DNA of 64,000 nt, taken from Acidobacteria bacterium Ga0074141. GTDB lineage: Bacteria; Acidobacteriota; Blastocatellia; Pyrinomonadales; Pyrinomonadaceae. Under the pieces are notes generated by a model. It was not told the origin of the DNA. It searched no databases and saw only the letters and a list, made by a program, of their open reading frames with translations. The stretch is taken from NCBI GenBank assembly GCA_001464665.1, contig LNDP01000023.1, forward strand, positions 718,157 to 782,156, read 5' to 3'. How positions within the stretch are numbered: the first letter of the stretch is position 1; each line of letters begins with the position of its first letter. Positions 34,155 through 42,825 of the stretch are shown in pieces. The position numbers and the translations under genes were made by a program.

Positions 34155-35324
34155 ATGCAAGAAGAATCTTTCGAAACTCTAGCCGTCCATGCCGGCGAAG
34201 ACCGCGAGGCCCACTTTGGGGCGCTTTCCGTGCCGATCTATCCGGCCTCAGTCTTCGCCTTTACCGATGCCGACGAAGGCATCGCGATACACAACGACGA
34301 GAAGCCCGGCTACTACTACGGCCGGCTCGGCAACCCGACTCAGACGGCGCTCGAGAAAGCGATGGCCGGGCTCGAAGGCGGCGAGGCGGCTCTTGCCCTC
34401 GCATCCGGAATGGCGGCGATCTCGGCTGCGGCCTTTAGTCTTTTGAAGGCCGGCGATCACGTCGTTGCACCTGAATCGATGTATTCGACTACGACGAATT
34501 TCCTGCGTTATATCGGCGGGCAATTCGGCATCGAGACGACTTTCATTGATGCCGAAAATGCCGAAGCTTACGCGGCGGCGATCCAGCCGAACACGCGGAT
34601 GTTCTGGATCGAATCGCCCTCGAACCCGCTCGTCCGGATCACCGACATCGCCGAGGTTTCCGCCATCGCGAACGTGGCAGGCATCGCAACTGTGGTCGAT
34701 AACACATTCGCCACGCCTTACAACCAGCGGCCGCTCAAGCTCGGTGCCGACCTCGTCATCCACAGCGCGACCAAATATCTCGGCGGCCACAGCGACCTGA
34801 CCGCGGGAATCATCGTCGGCCGTTCTGATCTGGTCGAAGCCGCGCGAAGCGGACCGGCGAAGTACTACGGAGGCAATATCGCTCCGCAGGTCGCCTGGTT
34901 AGTGCTCCGCGGAACCAAGACTCTGGCACTCCGGATGGAACGGCATAACAGTAACGCATCTGCTTTAGCACATATGTTACTCGATCATCCTAAGATCGAA
35001 GCCGTTCATTACCCGGGGCTCGCGACTCACAGCAACCACGAGATCGCCAAACGCCAGATGTCTGGCTTCGGCGGGATGCTTGGCGTCGATGTCGGCACGG
35101 CTGATGCCGCGAAAACGTTGGTAAATCGGTTAAAGGTCTGCACGTTTGCTACATCGCTCGGCGGTGTTGAGACTCTCGTGCAACCTGTAGCCCTGATGAC
35201 GCACGCGACGTTGACGCCCGAAGAAAGAGAGAAAGCAGGCGTGTCGGAAGGTCTTTTGAGAATTTCTGTGGGGATTGAGCATATTGATGATATATGTCGA
35301 GACATATATGACGCGTTAGGTTAG
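34155..35324 (+). CDS. PLP-dependent trans-sulfuration enzyme (Cys/Met metabolism family)
   Basis: 389 aa from the ATG at 34155 (a TTG at 34083 would add 24 residues). Fold-type I features: VPIYPASVFAFTD, YYYGRLGNPTQTALEKAMAGLEG, SGMAAISAAAFSLLKAGDHVV, VVDNTFATPYNQRPL with the PLP-binding Asp, HSATKYLGGHSD with the Schiff-base Lys, and TFATSLGGVETLVQP. The sequence cannot tell O-acetylhomoserine sulfhydrylase, cystathionine gamma-lyase and methionine gamma-lyase apart. Its place between arsI and export genes suggests a thiol-supply or thiol-arsenic role, which is inference. Confidence 0.9.
   Translation: MQEESFETLAVHAGEDREAHFGALSVPIYPASVFAFTDADEGIAIHNDEKPGYYYGRLGNPTQTALEKAMAGLEGGEAALALASGMAAISAAAFSLLKAGDHVVAPESMYSTTTNFLRYIGGQFGIETTFIDAENAEAYAAAIQPNTRMFWIESPSNPLVRITDIAEVSAIANVAGIATVVDNTFATPYNQRPLKLGADLVIHSATKYLGGHSDLTAGIIVGRSDLVEAARSGPAKYYGGNIAPQVAWLVLRGTKTLALRMERHNSNASALAHMLLDHPKIEAVHYPGLATHSNHEIAKRQMSGFGGMLGVDVGTADAAKTLVNRLKVCTFATSLGGVETLVQPVALMTHATLTPEEREKAGVSEGLLRISVGIEHIDDICRDIYDALG
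35290..35309. promoter_or_regulatory. palindrome ATATATGTC/GACATATAT, possible ArsR operator
   Basis: Perfect 9-bp arms around a 2-nt spacer, inside the last codons of the PLP enzyme gene and 31 bp before the next start. The half-site GACATAT also occurs at the arsI promoter (33452-33462) and before acr3 (39695-39701). Confidence 0.45.
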
Positions 35325-35340
35325 TGGAGGAACTTCTAAC

Positions 35341-35928
35341 ATGGAACATCTAATTATACTCGGATTCGTTTTTCTCAACCTTTTCATGGTGCTTGGTGCC
35401 GTTGACCTCTTCTATTTCCACATCTGGAAATACAAATTGCACGCGCGTCCTGAAAGCCGCTATGAGCATAAGCTGCATATGGCGTTTGCGTTTCTGATGG
35501 TGCCGGTTGGCTACCTTCTCTTTTTCCAGAATTCCGGTGGTTGGGCATTGTGGGCGGGCGGCGCGTTCGTCGCTGCAGCTCTTGGCACCGAACTGCTTGA
35601 CGTGATGTCTGAGAACGACAGTCGGGCGTCGATCGGCGGCCTCTCGACGGCCGAGTATTCACTTCATGCCGTGCTTACGATCCTCAAAGTCGCGGCATTC
35701 GCATTCATATTTGCCTCAAAACCGATCGAAGCATGGAGCCTTTCCTCGCCGGCAGTCCTCGGCAGCTACGGCTGGATGGGTGAAATGATGGCCGCAAAAG
35801 TAATGATCGGAAGCTTCGCCGTCGGCATCCTTCACCTCGCGCTTTTGCACCCGGCGGTTGCGTCTCGGGATCTCCGAACGATCTGTAGCGTAACCGTTTG
35901 CCGTAGACGAAGTTGCTGCACGGATTAG
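35341..35928 (+). CDS. hypothetical multi-pass membrane protein in the ars island
   Basis: 195 aa, GGAGG ribosome site. Four to five hydrophobic segments: LIILGFVFLNLFMVLGAVDLFYF, AFAFLMVPVGYLLFFQ, LWAGGAFVAAALGTELL, ILKVAAFAFIFASK and MMAAKVMIGSFAVGILHLALLHPA. A His/Tyr-rich loop (HIWKYKLHARPESRYEHKLH) follows helix 1. The last ~20 residues (DLRTICSVTVCRRRSCCTD) look unlike the rest and may come from a frameshift. I do not recognise the family. The gap after it (35929-36194) shows no clear gene. Confidence 0.7.
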   Translation: MEHLIILGFVFLNLFMVLGAVDLFYFHIWKYKLHARPESRYEHKLHMAFAFLMVPVGYLLFFQNSGGWALWAGGAFVAAALGTELLDVMSENDSRASIGGLSTAEYSLHAVLTILKVAAFAFIFASKPIEAWSLSSPAVLGSYGWMGEMMAAKVMIGSFAVGILHLALLHPAVASRDLRTICSVTVCRRRSCCTD

Positions 35929-36194
35929 TGGCTCAAGCATTGGCCCGGTTGGAGCAATATTTTGGAAAGGAACGGCATTTTGAGGGAGTTTTTGCGAAGA
36001 TCTTAAATATCGTGGCAGACCCCTCGCCATTTGCTTGTTCGCGTGATTCGGCTCACAGACTTCTCTGCGGCTTCACGCTATAATTAGATGAAGATAACGA
36101 TCAACTTAAGAGTTGTAGCGCTTTAAATGCGGTAAGTGGGGGAACTCGTCGTAATGCCTGCTAATTCGCTGAATCAGAACCGGAACGTCGAAAG

Positions 36195-37622
36195 ATGCAA
36201 ATCGACCAGAATGAAATCGAACCAAACGACCGAGTAGGATTCTTCGAGAAAAATCAGAAATGGCTGATCAGGATCGGTGTGCTCACGGTCATATTTTTGA
36301 TCGTGATCGCTGTTGTTTGGTTCGTGCGTAGGCCGAAAACCGTCGATCTGGTGGAGCCAAAAGCCGCAATTATCACCGAGACGATCACCGGTAGCGGAAC
36401 CGTCGGCGGCGAGACTGAATCGAACGTCGGGGCTCAGTTACAGGGAATTGTCCAGAAGCTCTATGTGAAAGAGGGTGACAGCGTCATTCGCGGCCAGCAG
36501 TTAGCCCTCATAAAAAATGACGTCGCCGAGGCACAGATCACGCAGGCCCGGTCCGCTGTCACCACCGCCCGGGCACAGCTCGCCCAGGTATCGCGGGACG
36601 CTTTAAGCTCCGATGTAAGTGCTGCCGCGGAGCAGGTCAATCAAGCGATCGCTCAAGTTGAACAGCAGCGTTCCGTCATTACCCAAACACAAAAAAGTGT
36701 CGATCAGGGCACTTCAGTTCTTGAGCAGCTTTTATCCGAAACGGAATTGGCGGCAAAGGAGCTCGAGCGAAGTACTTCCCTTTTGGAAAGCGGCGACATT
36801 TCCCGCTCCGAGTATGATCGCAATCTAAACATCCAAAAGGTCGCCGAAAATCGGGTTGAAGCCCAGAAAAAGGCGATCGAGATATCGCGTGCCAGCGTCA
36901 ATTCTGCTCAATCGAACCTTCGCTCACTAGAAGCTAATGTCCGAGTCCTGCAGTCCCGGCTTCGCACGATACAGAGCGGAGCTAGGGCAGAAGATGTCAA
37001 TGTCGCGCAAAGTCGCGTTGCTGAGACCGAGCGGGCCCTCCGCGTTGCCGAAGAGCAGGCGGCGAATGCCTACGTTACCGCTCCATTTGCCGGAACCGTT
37101 ACTAAGATCAATGCCGAGACCGGGCAATCCGTTGGCAATCTTGGAGTTCTTACACTGGTCAGCGTTGAGCCCGAAATTCGCATCGATGTGGACGAAAGTA
37201 ATCTTTCCATTTTGAAGGTAGGCCAAGAGGCGGTCATCTCGTCCGACCCGTTTGCCGAGAGTAGTTTTAGCGGCAGAGTGTCCGAGCTAGGAGCGGCGGT
37301 CGACCAGATCCGCGGGACGATAACGGTAATGGTGATCCCCGACGACCCGCCCGATTGGCTGAGGCCCGGCCAGACGATCAACGTCAATATTATTACTGCC
37401 AAGAACGTCAGCCGTTTGTTGATTCCTGAAACCGCACCGATCCGGATCGGCGACGAAACGGTGGTTTTTATCATAGTTGACGGTATGGCGGCTCATAAGC
37501 CGATCGTTACGCGCTTGCCAACAGCGGACGGTGTGCCGGTGATCTCCGGACTCGAGGCTGATGATCGCATCATCGCGAAACCCACAAATATCAACGTGGG
37601 GGATCGAGTACAGGCAAGGTGA
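36195..37622 (+). CDS. periplasmic adaptor (MacA/HlyD family membrane-fusion protein)
   Basis: 475 aa. One N-terminal transmembrane helix (~24-45, LIRIGVLTVIFLIVIAVVWFV). Residues ~55-95 are the first half of a lipoyl-like domain (GGETESNVGAQLQGIVQKLYVKEGDSVIRGQ). A long alpha-hairpin coiled coil follows to ~275 (ARSAVTTARAQLAQ, QQRSVITQTQKSVDQ, ESGDISRSEYDRNLNIQ). Then the second lipoyl half (VTAPFAGTVTKINAETGQSVG) and barrel domains. It bridges an inner-membrane ABC exporter to an outer-membrane channel. The permease follows after 6 nt. It lacks a lipobox. Confidence 0.92.
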   Translation: MQIDQNEIEPNDRVGFFEKNQKWLIRIGVLTVIFLIVIAVVWFVRRPKTVDLVEPKAAIITETITGSGTVGGETESNVGAQLQGIVQKLYVKEGDSVIRGQQLALIKNDVAEAQITQARSAVTTARAQLAQVSRDALSSDVSAAAEQVNQAIAQVEQQRSVITQTQKSVDQGTSVLEQLLSETELAAKELERSTSLLESGDISRSEYDRNLNIQKVAENRVEAQKKAIEISRASVNSAQSNLRSLEANVRVLQSRLRTIQSGARAEDVNVAQSRVAETERALRVAEEQAANAYVTAPFAGTVTKINAETGQSVGNLGVLTLVSVEPEIRIDVDESNLSILKVGQEAVISSDPFAESSFSGRVSELGAAVDQIRGTITVMVIPDDPPDWLRPGQTINVNIITAKNVSRLLIPETAPIRIGDETVVFIIVDGMAAHKPIVTRLPTADGVPVISGLEADDRIIAKPTNINVGDRVQAR

Positions 37623-37628
37623 CCTCTA

Positions 37629-38891
37629 ATGAAACCATTCGGCGATATCGTCATTTCCGCATTGGTCCCAAAGGCCTACCGATTCGAGTTCCGGCTCGCG
37701 TTGCGGCACCTGCTTTCAGGTGGCCTGCAGACCGTTTTGACCGTAAGCGCCGTGGCAACAGGTGTAATAATCGTCATATTTATCACTTCGTTGATCTTTG
37801 GTCTGCAGAATATGATGTCTGTTCTCTTAACAGAGTCGATCCCCCACGTAACCGTTCAGGTCGAAGACCCTAAACCGAAGACCCTTGACACCGTGGAAAA
37901 CCCCGTTTCAAGCCGGATCGAGGTTTCTGCGTCCCGGCTCAAATTCATCGATAACTGGAACGAAGTCGTCACCATGCTTCGAGGACTGCCTAACGTTAGC
38001 GATGTCGCGGCAGTTGTAAACGGCCAGGGGTTTGCTTCAAAGGGTGCAAACCCGATCGGCGTTTCGGTAGTTGGGGCCGATCCCGAGCTATTGGATGTGA
38101 TCACGCCCATCACGAGGGATCTTGTTAGTGGAAGATACAAAAGCCTGAACAGTGATGAGATCGTCATTGACACGGAACTGGCAAAGGACCTGAATGTCAC
38201 GGTCGGCGAACGCATAAGGCTGACGTCTAGCTCGAATCAAGCCGATTCGTTCACAATTGCGGGTATCTACAATCGAGGCCAAGGCCGCGGGAGTGCATAT
38301 GTAACGCTACGTAATGCACAGAGCCTTTTTGGCCTGGGCACTTCGGTGAATATCATCTACATCAAAGCTAACGATATCTACGCGGTTGATGAACTGGCGA
38401 ACACCATAATGGCATTGACACGATACGAAGCCCGGCCGTGGACCCGCGACTATTCCAGAAACCTGACAAATATGCAGATGATGGGCGTATCAGCTTATCT
38501 GATCTCCGCATTCAGTCTGATCGCCTCCGCGTTTGCGATCGCATCGGTGCTCATTGTTTCGGTACTGCAGAAGTCCACGCAGATAGGAATTCTCAAGAGC
38601 ATGGGCGCCCGGCAGTCTCAGATCTCAACGGTCTTCGTGTTTCAAGGATTGGGGGTTGCGATCATCGGCAGTTCGGTCGGAGCGGTCGTCGGCACCCTCA
38701 TAGCTTACCTGATCAGTCTGCCGACCCGGGCGGCCGTGGCCGGTCAGGAACCGCTCGCACTCTTTCCGGTCAAGATCATTCCGCTCTATATCGGCCTCGC
38801 TATGCTTGCAGCGATCATTACGACCGTGATCGCCGCCGTAATGCCGGCAAGACGGGCCGCGAAACTCAATCCGGTCGATGTGATGCGTTAG
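37629..38891 (+). CDS. ABC exporter permease, MacB/LolC-like FtsX domain
   Basis: 420 aa. Four-helix type VII ABC permease: TM1 ~36-62 (LTVSAVATGVIIVIFITSLIFG), a periplasmic MacB core domain (~65-285), then three helices of the FtsX domain (ISAFSLIASAFAIASVLIVSV, GLGVAIIGSSVGAVVGTLIAYL, IGLAMLAAIITTVIAAVMPARRAAKLNPVDVMR). The ILKSMGARQSQI coupling-helix segment contacts the ATPase. It works with the adjacent adaptor and ATPase as a mechanotransmission exporter; the substrate is unknown. Confidence 0.92.
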   Translation: MKPFGDIVISALVPKAYRFEFRLALRHLLSGGLQTVLTVSAVATGVIIVIFITSLIFGLQNMMSVLLTESIPHVTVQVEDPKPKTLDTVENPVSSRIEVSASRLKFIDNWNEVVTMLRGLPNVSDVAAVVNGQGFASKGANPIGVSVVGADPELLDVITPITRDLVSGRYKSLNSDEIVIDTELAKDLNVTVGERIRLTSSSNQADSFTIAGIYNRGQGRGSAYVTLRNAQSLFGLGTSVNIIYIKANDIYAVDELANTIMALTRYEARPWTRDYSRNLTNMQMMGVSAYLISAFSLIASAFAIASVLIVSVLQKSTQIGILKSMGARQSQISTVFVFQGLGVAIIGSSVGAVVGTLIAYLISLPTRAAVAGQEPLALFPVKIIPLYIGLAMLAAIITTVIAAVMPARRAAKLNPVDVMR

Positions 38892-38901
38892 GGCGGGGGA
38901 A

Positions 38902-39696
38902 ATGAGCAGCACGGCCAACACACCGACCAACGACCGTCAAACAAATGGCAAACCGCCGATCGTTATCGAAACGCGCGGATTGAAGAAAACATATGTTGGC
39001 AAGATCAACGTGCCGGTTCTTTTTGGGCTGGACATTGAGATCCGGGCACGCGAGTTCGTTGCGATCGTCGGCCAATCAGGTAGCGGCAAGTCCACGCTCC
39101 TCAATATCTTGGGTGCCCTTGATGTCCCGACCGAGGGAACCGTTCTGGTCAATGGTATTGATATTTCGACCCTCGACGAAGACGGTCTCGCCCGGCTCCG
39201 CAGCGACCAGGTCGGCTTCATTTTCCAGGCACACTACCTTCTCGACGAATTTACATGTCTTGAGAACGCGCTGATGCCGATCACCATCCGCCACGGCGAA
39301 GCATCCGACGAAGACCGCGAAAGGGTTCTGAAATTGCTCGAACGTGTCGGGTTAGGTGACCAAACCAATAAACATCCCGACGAAATGAGCGGCGGGCAGA
39401 ATCAGCGTTGCGCAATTGTCCGAGCTCTTGCCAACCAACCCAAAATAGTTCTCGCGGATGAGCCGACCGGAAATCTCGATAGCCGGTCCGGCGCCGAAGT
39501 ATTCGAGATGATGCGCGAAATGAACCGGCTAAGCGGCGTCGCTTTTGTGATGATCACCCACGATGACCGGCTGGCTCAGGCTGCCGACAGGATCCTTTTG
39601 ATCGAAGATGGAAAGATCGCCGAGATTACCAAAGATGAACATAAACGGAAGGCTGACCGACCGACCCCGGCAGAGTTAAACGAGCCGTCAATTTGA
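38902..39696 (+). CDS. ABC exporter ATPase, MacB/LolD-like
   Basis: 264 aa. Walker [10 protein letters not shown] (~59-67), Q-loop [19 protein letters not shown], signature [15 protein letters not shown], Walker [16 protein letters not shown]-loop MITHDD. The spacing and the DEPTGNLDS string are typical of the LolD/FtsE/MacB class. An ~20-residue extension precedes the domain and a charged tail follows. It completes the adaptor-permease-ATPase set; an outer-membrane TolC-like partner is not in the window. Confidence 0.94.
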   Translation: MSSTANTPTNDRQTNGKPPIVIETRGLKKTYVGKINVPVLFGLDIEIRAREFVAIVGQSGSGKSTLLNILGALDVPTEGTVLVNGIDISTLDEDGLARLRSDQVGFIFQAHYLLDEFTCLENALMPITIRHGEASDEDRERVLKLLERVGLGDQTNKHPDEMSGGQNQRCAIVRALANQPKIVLADEPTGNLDSRSGAEVFEMMREMNRLSGVAFVMITHDDRLAQAADRILLIEDGKIAEITKDEHKRKADRPTPAELNEPSI

Positions 39697-39722
39697 CATA
39701 TACGTCTGTGCATATTTATTGT
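39693..39722 (+). promoter_or_regulatory. possible promoter/operator upstream of acr3
   Basis: TTGACA (39693-39698) with TATTGT (39717-39722) at 18-bp spacing, giving a very short leader to the ATG at 39731. The string GACATATA within it matches the half-site seen at the other two ars palindromes. Confidence 0.4.
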
Positions 39723-39730
39723 TTCAATAT

Positions 39731-40801
39731 ATGACGGAAAACGCATCTGAAGCCCACAACCCATTGAAAAAGTTGTCATTTCTTGATCGCTTCTTGACCC
39801 TCTGGATCTTTGTCGCAATGGCTTTGGGCGTTGGGCTGGGCTATTTTGTGACCGGGACGGCGGATTTTATCAACCGGTTCCAGCTCGGGACCACTAATAT
39901 CCCGATCGCCATCGGGCTGATCCTGATGATGTATCCGCCGCTTGCAAAGGTCCGCTATGAGGAACTGCCGTCGGTCTTTCGCAATACCAAGATCCTCGCG
40001 CTTTCGCTGGTGCAAAATTGGGTGATCGGGCCGCTGCTGATGTTCTTTCTTGCGGTCGGGCTGCTTTTTGATAAGCCCGAGTATATGATCGGCCTGATCA
40101 TGATCGGCATCGCCCGCTGCATCGCGATGGTCCTCGTCTGGAACGACCTGGCCAAAGGTGATAACGAGTACGTCGCGGGCCTGGTCGCTTTCAACAGCAT
40201 CTTCCAGGTGCTCTTTTACAGCGTCTATGCCTATATCTTCGTAACGGTCCTGCCGCCGCTATTCGGTGTTGCGGGTGCGGCGGTCGATATTAGCATTGCC
40301 CAGATCGCCGAGAGCGTTTTGATCTACCTCGGCATCCCGTTCTTTGCCGGGATGATCACCCGTTTCGTGCTCGTCCGCGCGAAAGGCCGCGAGTGGTACG
40401 AGGGCGTTTTCATCCCAAAGATCAGCCCTATAACGCTGATCGCATTGCTCTTCACCATCGTCGTGATGTTCAGTTACAAGGGCCAGTTGATCATCGAGAT
40501 ACCGTTCGATGTGGTGCGGATCGCGATCCCGCTCGTGCTTTATTTTGTGATCATGTTCTTTTCGGCATTCCATATGGCGAAGAAGGCCGGAGCCGATTAC
40601 CCGAAGAGCACGTCGCTCGCCTTCACCGCCTCGGGCAATAATTTCGAGCTCGGCATTGCGGTCGCCATCGCCGTATTCGGTATTAATTCCGGCGTTGCGT
40701 TCGCCGCGGTCATCGGCCCGCTGATCGAGGTGCCAGTGCTGATCTTACTCGTTCGTGTTGCTTTAAGGCAGCGAGGCAATTTTCCGGAGGCCTTGAGGTA
40801 A
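39731..40801 (+). CDS. acr3: arsenite efflux permease, ACR3 family
   Basis: 356 aa from the ATG at 39731 (a TTG four codons earlier is possible). About ten transmembrane helices. [20 protein letters not shown] contains the conserved transport Cys130; [19 protein letters not shown] contains the conserved Asn/Glu segment. ACR3 carries As(III) out of the cytoplasm using the proton gradient. arsC starts 3 nt after the stop, so reduction and export are coupled. Confidence 0.95.
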   Translation: MTENASEAHNPLKKLSFLDRFLTLWIFVAMALGVGLGYFVTGTADFINRFQLGTTNIPIAIGLILMMYPPLAKVRYEELPSVFRNTKILALSLVQNWVIGPLLMFFLAVGLLFDKPEYMIGLIMIGIARCIAMVLVWNDLAKGDNEYVAGLVAFNSIFQVLFYSVYAYIFVTVLPPLFGVAGAAVDISIAQIAESVLIYLGIPFFAGMITRFVLVRAKGREWYEGVFIPKISPITLIALLFTIVVMFSYKGQLIIEIPFDVVRIAIPLVLYFVIMFFSAFHMAKKAGADYPKSTSLAFTASGNNFELGIAVAIAVFGINSGVAFAAVIGPLIEVPVLILLVRVALRQRGNFPEALR

Positions 40802-40804
40802 AAA

Positions 40805-41230
40805 ATGGCAGAAAACAAGCAAAGCATTCTAGTACTCTGCACCGGTAACTCGGCCCGCTCGCAGATGGCCGAAGGCATCGCCCGGCATCTCTTTGGCGAT
40901 CGGTTCGAGGTCTTCAGTGCCGGCACGCACCCGAGCATCGTTCGGCCCGAAGCCATCATGGCGATGGCTGAGATCGGCATCGACATCAGCGGCCATCGCT
41001 CGAAATCGGTGGACGAGTTCTCGGACCGCGAGATCGACTATGTCCTCACCGTCTGCGACAACGCCCGCGAGAATTGCCCCTACTTTCCGGCACGCACCAA
41101 GGTCATACACCATTCGTTCGACGACCCGGCGACGGTCGAAGGCGACGAGGATACGCGGCTCACGGCTTTTCGCGACGTTCGCGACCATATTCGCGAGTTT
41201 GCTGAAAATGAGCTAAAGTGGATGATTTAA
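40805..41230 (+). CDS. arsC: arsenate reductase, thioredoxin-coupled (LMW-PTPase fold)
   Basis: 141 aa. P-loop LCTGNSARSQM with nucleophile Cys12; resolving cysteines Cys84 and Cys91 in TVCDNARENCPYFP. The spacing matches the B. subtilis/S. aureus ArsC triad (10, 82, 89), so it should use thioredoxin rather than glutaredoxin. It reduces arsenate to arsenite for Acr3. It is the last gene of the ars island and is followed by a strong terminator. Confidence 0.96.
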   Translation: MAENKQSILVLCTGNSARSQMAEGIARHLFGDRFEVFSAGTHPSIVRPEAIMAMAEIGIDISGHRSKSVDEFSDREIDYVLTVCDNARENCPYFPARTKVIHHSFDDPATVEGDEDTRLTAFRDVRDHIREFAENELKWMI

Positions 41231-41251
41231 AAGCTTTTCGTTTGAATAAAA

Positions 41252-41299
41252 CGGGCTCTGCGTTTGAGCGATTTCAAACGCAGAGCCCGCCATTTTTTT
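41252..41299 (+). terminator. strong rho-independent terminator after arsC
   Basis: A perfect 16-bp stem (41252-41267 with 41274-41289) around a 6-nt loop, then seven T. It closes the ars island. Confidence 0.93.
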
Positions 41300-41327
41300 C
41301 GCAGAGAATGAGATAACGGCGATCTGA

Positions 41328-42536
41328 CTACACCTCGTTATTCTCGCCTTGTGATTTGCTCATTTGCGTTGCGACGGCGACCTCGGGAAGCGGCATGCCA
41401 GCTGCGTCTGATTTTTCAAGCGTCGGAATATCGTCGATCTCCGGTGCGGAGTCCGCGACTATCATCTTCCCTTCCTGCTTGGTAAAGATGAGCAGATCTT
41501 TCTTCTCATCGTAATCTACATAAACCAAGTCGCCGGTCTCAACCTGCTGGGTCGCGACGAGGTTCGAAAGCGGATAAACGAGGAACCGCTCGATCGAACG
41601 CTTCAAGTGGCGTGCGCCATATTTGAGGTCGATGCCTTCCTGTAGCAGAAATTCCTTCGCCGGGTCCGAGCATTCGAAGATGAACTTCGTGCCTGCCGAT
41701 TCCGTAATGCGGTCCTGAACCGACCGGAGCTCGATGTCGAGTATCCGCCGCAGATGATGTTCCTTAAGGCTGCGGAAGACCACGACCTTGTCGATCCGGT
41801 TCATGAACTCGGGCGAGAACTTTCGCTTTGCCGCCTCGAGTGCGGTGCGGTAGATCTTCGTATCGATCTCAGTATCTTCACGCGGCGTGCCCTGCTTGGT
41901 CGGTGCAAAGCCGATGCCGCCTGAGATCATGTCAGACATCTCGCGAGCACCAAGATTTGAGGTCAGAATGACAATCGTCCGCGAAAAATCAACGCGGCGG
42001 TTATCACCAAGTGTCAAAGTCGCCTTATCCAAGATCCCGAGCAGAAGCTGCCAGAGCGAATCTGAAGCCTTCTCGATCTCATCAAAGAGCACAAAGGTGA
42101 GCTTCGTCTCTTCGGTATGGGCCTTGTCTAGATTTTCCTGTGTCAGCATCGGCGAGGTCTCGCGGTGACCAAGATATCCCGGAGGCGAACCGATAAGCTT
42201 GGCGATCTCGTGCGAGTGCTGAAATTCGGCGCAATCGATCTTCACGACCGAGTGCGGATCCCCAAAGAGCACCTCGCTCGCTGCTTCAACAACGCGGGTT
42301 TTACCGGAGCCGGTCGGCCCGAGAAAAAGCATGGTCCCGATCGGCCGCGAAGGGTTGTTCATCCCGGCGAGATATATCTGAAAGAGCCCGCTCATCCGGC
42401 GGACGGCCCTTTCTTGCCCGACGATAAAATCACCGAGGCGATCCTCAAAATCTGCCGCACGCGGGCTCTTGCGGTCGGGGTCCAGCAAAATGCCCTTGGG
42501 TTCTTGATCCTTCTTTTTTGTGGTGTCGGTTTTCAT
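41328..42536 (-). CDS. stand-alone AAA+ ATPase like the second ClpB/ClpA module
   Basis: 402 aa. Walker A GPTGSGKT (73-80), pore-loop region GSPPGYLGHRE, Walker B FVLFDEIEKA, sensor 1 ILTSNLGAREM, and sensor 2 in LKYGARHLKRSIERFL. These match the D2 module of Clp/Hsp100 proteins. There is no N-domain, middle coiled coil or D1 module, and no ClpP-docking loop was identified. An acidic, low-complexity tail (~350-402) replaces the usual end. Likely a small unfoldase or remodelling ATPase. Confidence 0.85.
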   Translation of the reverse strand: MKTDTTKKKDQEPKGILLDPDRKSPRAADFEDRLGDFIVGQERAVRRMSGLFQIYLAGMNNPSRPIGTMLFLGPTGSGKTRVVEAASEVLFGDPHSVVKIDCAEFQHSHEIAKLIGSPPGYLGHRETSPMLTQENLDKAHTEETKLTFVLFDEIEKASDSLWQLLLGILDKATLTLGDNRRVDFSRTIVILTSNLGAREMSDMISGGIGFAPTKQGTPREDTEIDTKIYRTALEAAKRKFSPEFMNRIDKVVVFRSLKEHHLRRILDIELRSVQDRITESAGTKFIFECSDPAKEFLLQEGIDLKYGARHLKRSIERFLVYPLSNLVATQQVETGDLVYVDYDEKKDLLIFTKQEGKMIVADSAPEIDDIPTLEKSDAAGMPLPEVAVATQMSKSQGENNEV

Positions 42537-42825
42537 TTGACCTTGCTCCCTAAATTCGCCGGTACCGCTCGATCCGATTCGGCTGCCCGCATTCAGGCAT
42601 TATAATCCGAATCGCCCGGATAGCGTAAACCCGCTATCGTCAAGGATATAGATGATGTCAACAATTTGTTCGTTGGCTGGAGTTTGGGTCCGGGTAAGGC
42701 CAAACCCGTCCGGGCTGGCCGAGGAAGCTCACGGCGTTCCCTGACACATTATTCGCACATATCGCAAAAATCTTCAAGCAAAAAATGGAAATGCGGCCGA
42801 TTCGGCATATCGGCCCAGCGTTGCA

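Noticed and set aside
35928-36083. GTG-start 51-codon frame after the membrane protein of the ars island
   Set aside because: Helical-looking (LARLEQYFGKERHFEGVF) and might be the lost end of a gene, but there is no ribosome site and no family match; kept only as a possible frameshift remnant.
42698-42720. GGCC-AAA-CCCG hairpin between ino1 and the AAA+ gene as a terminator
   Set aside because: No T-run on either strand; left as a possible repeat only.
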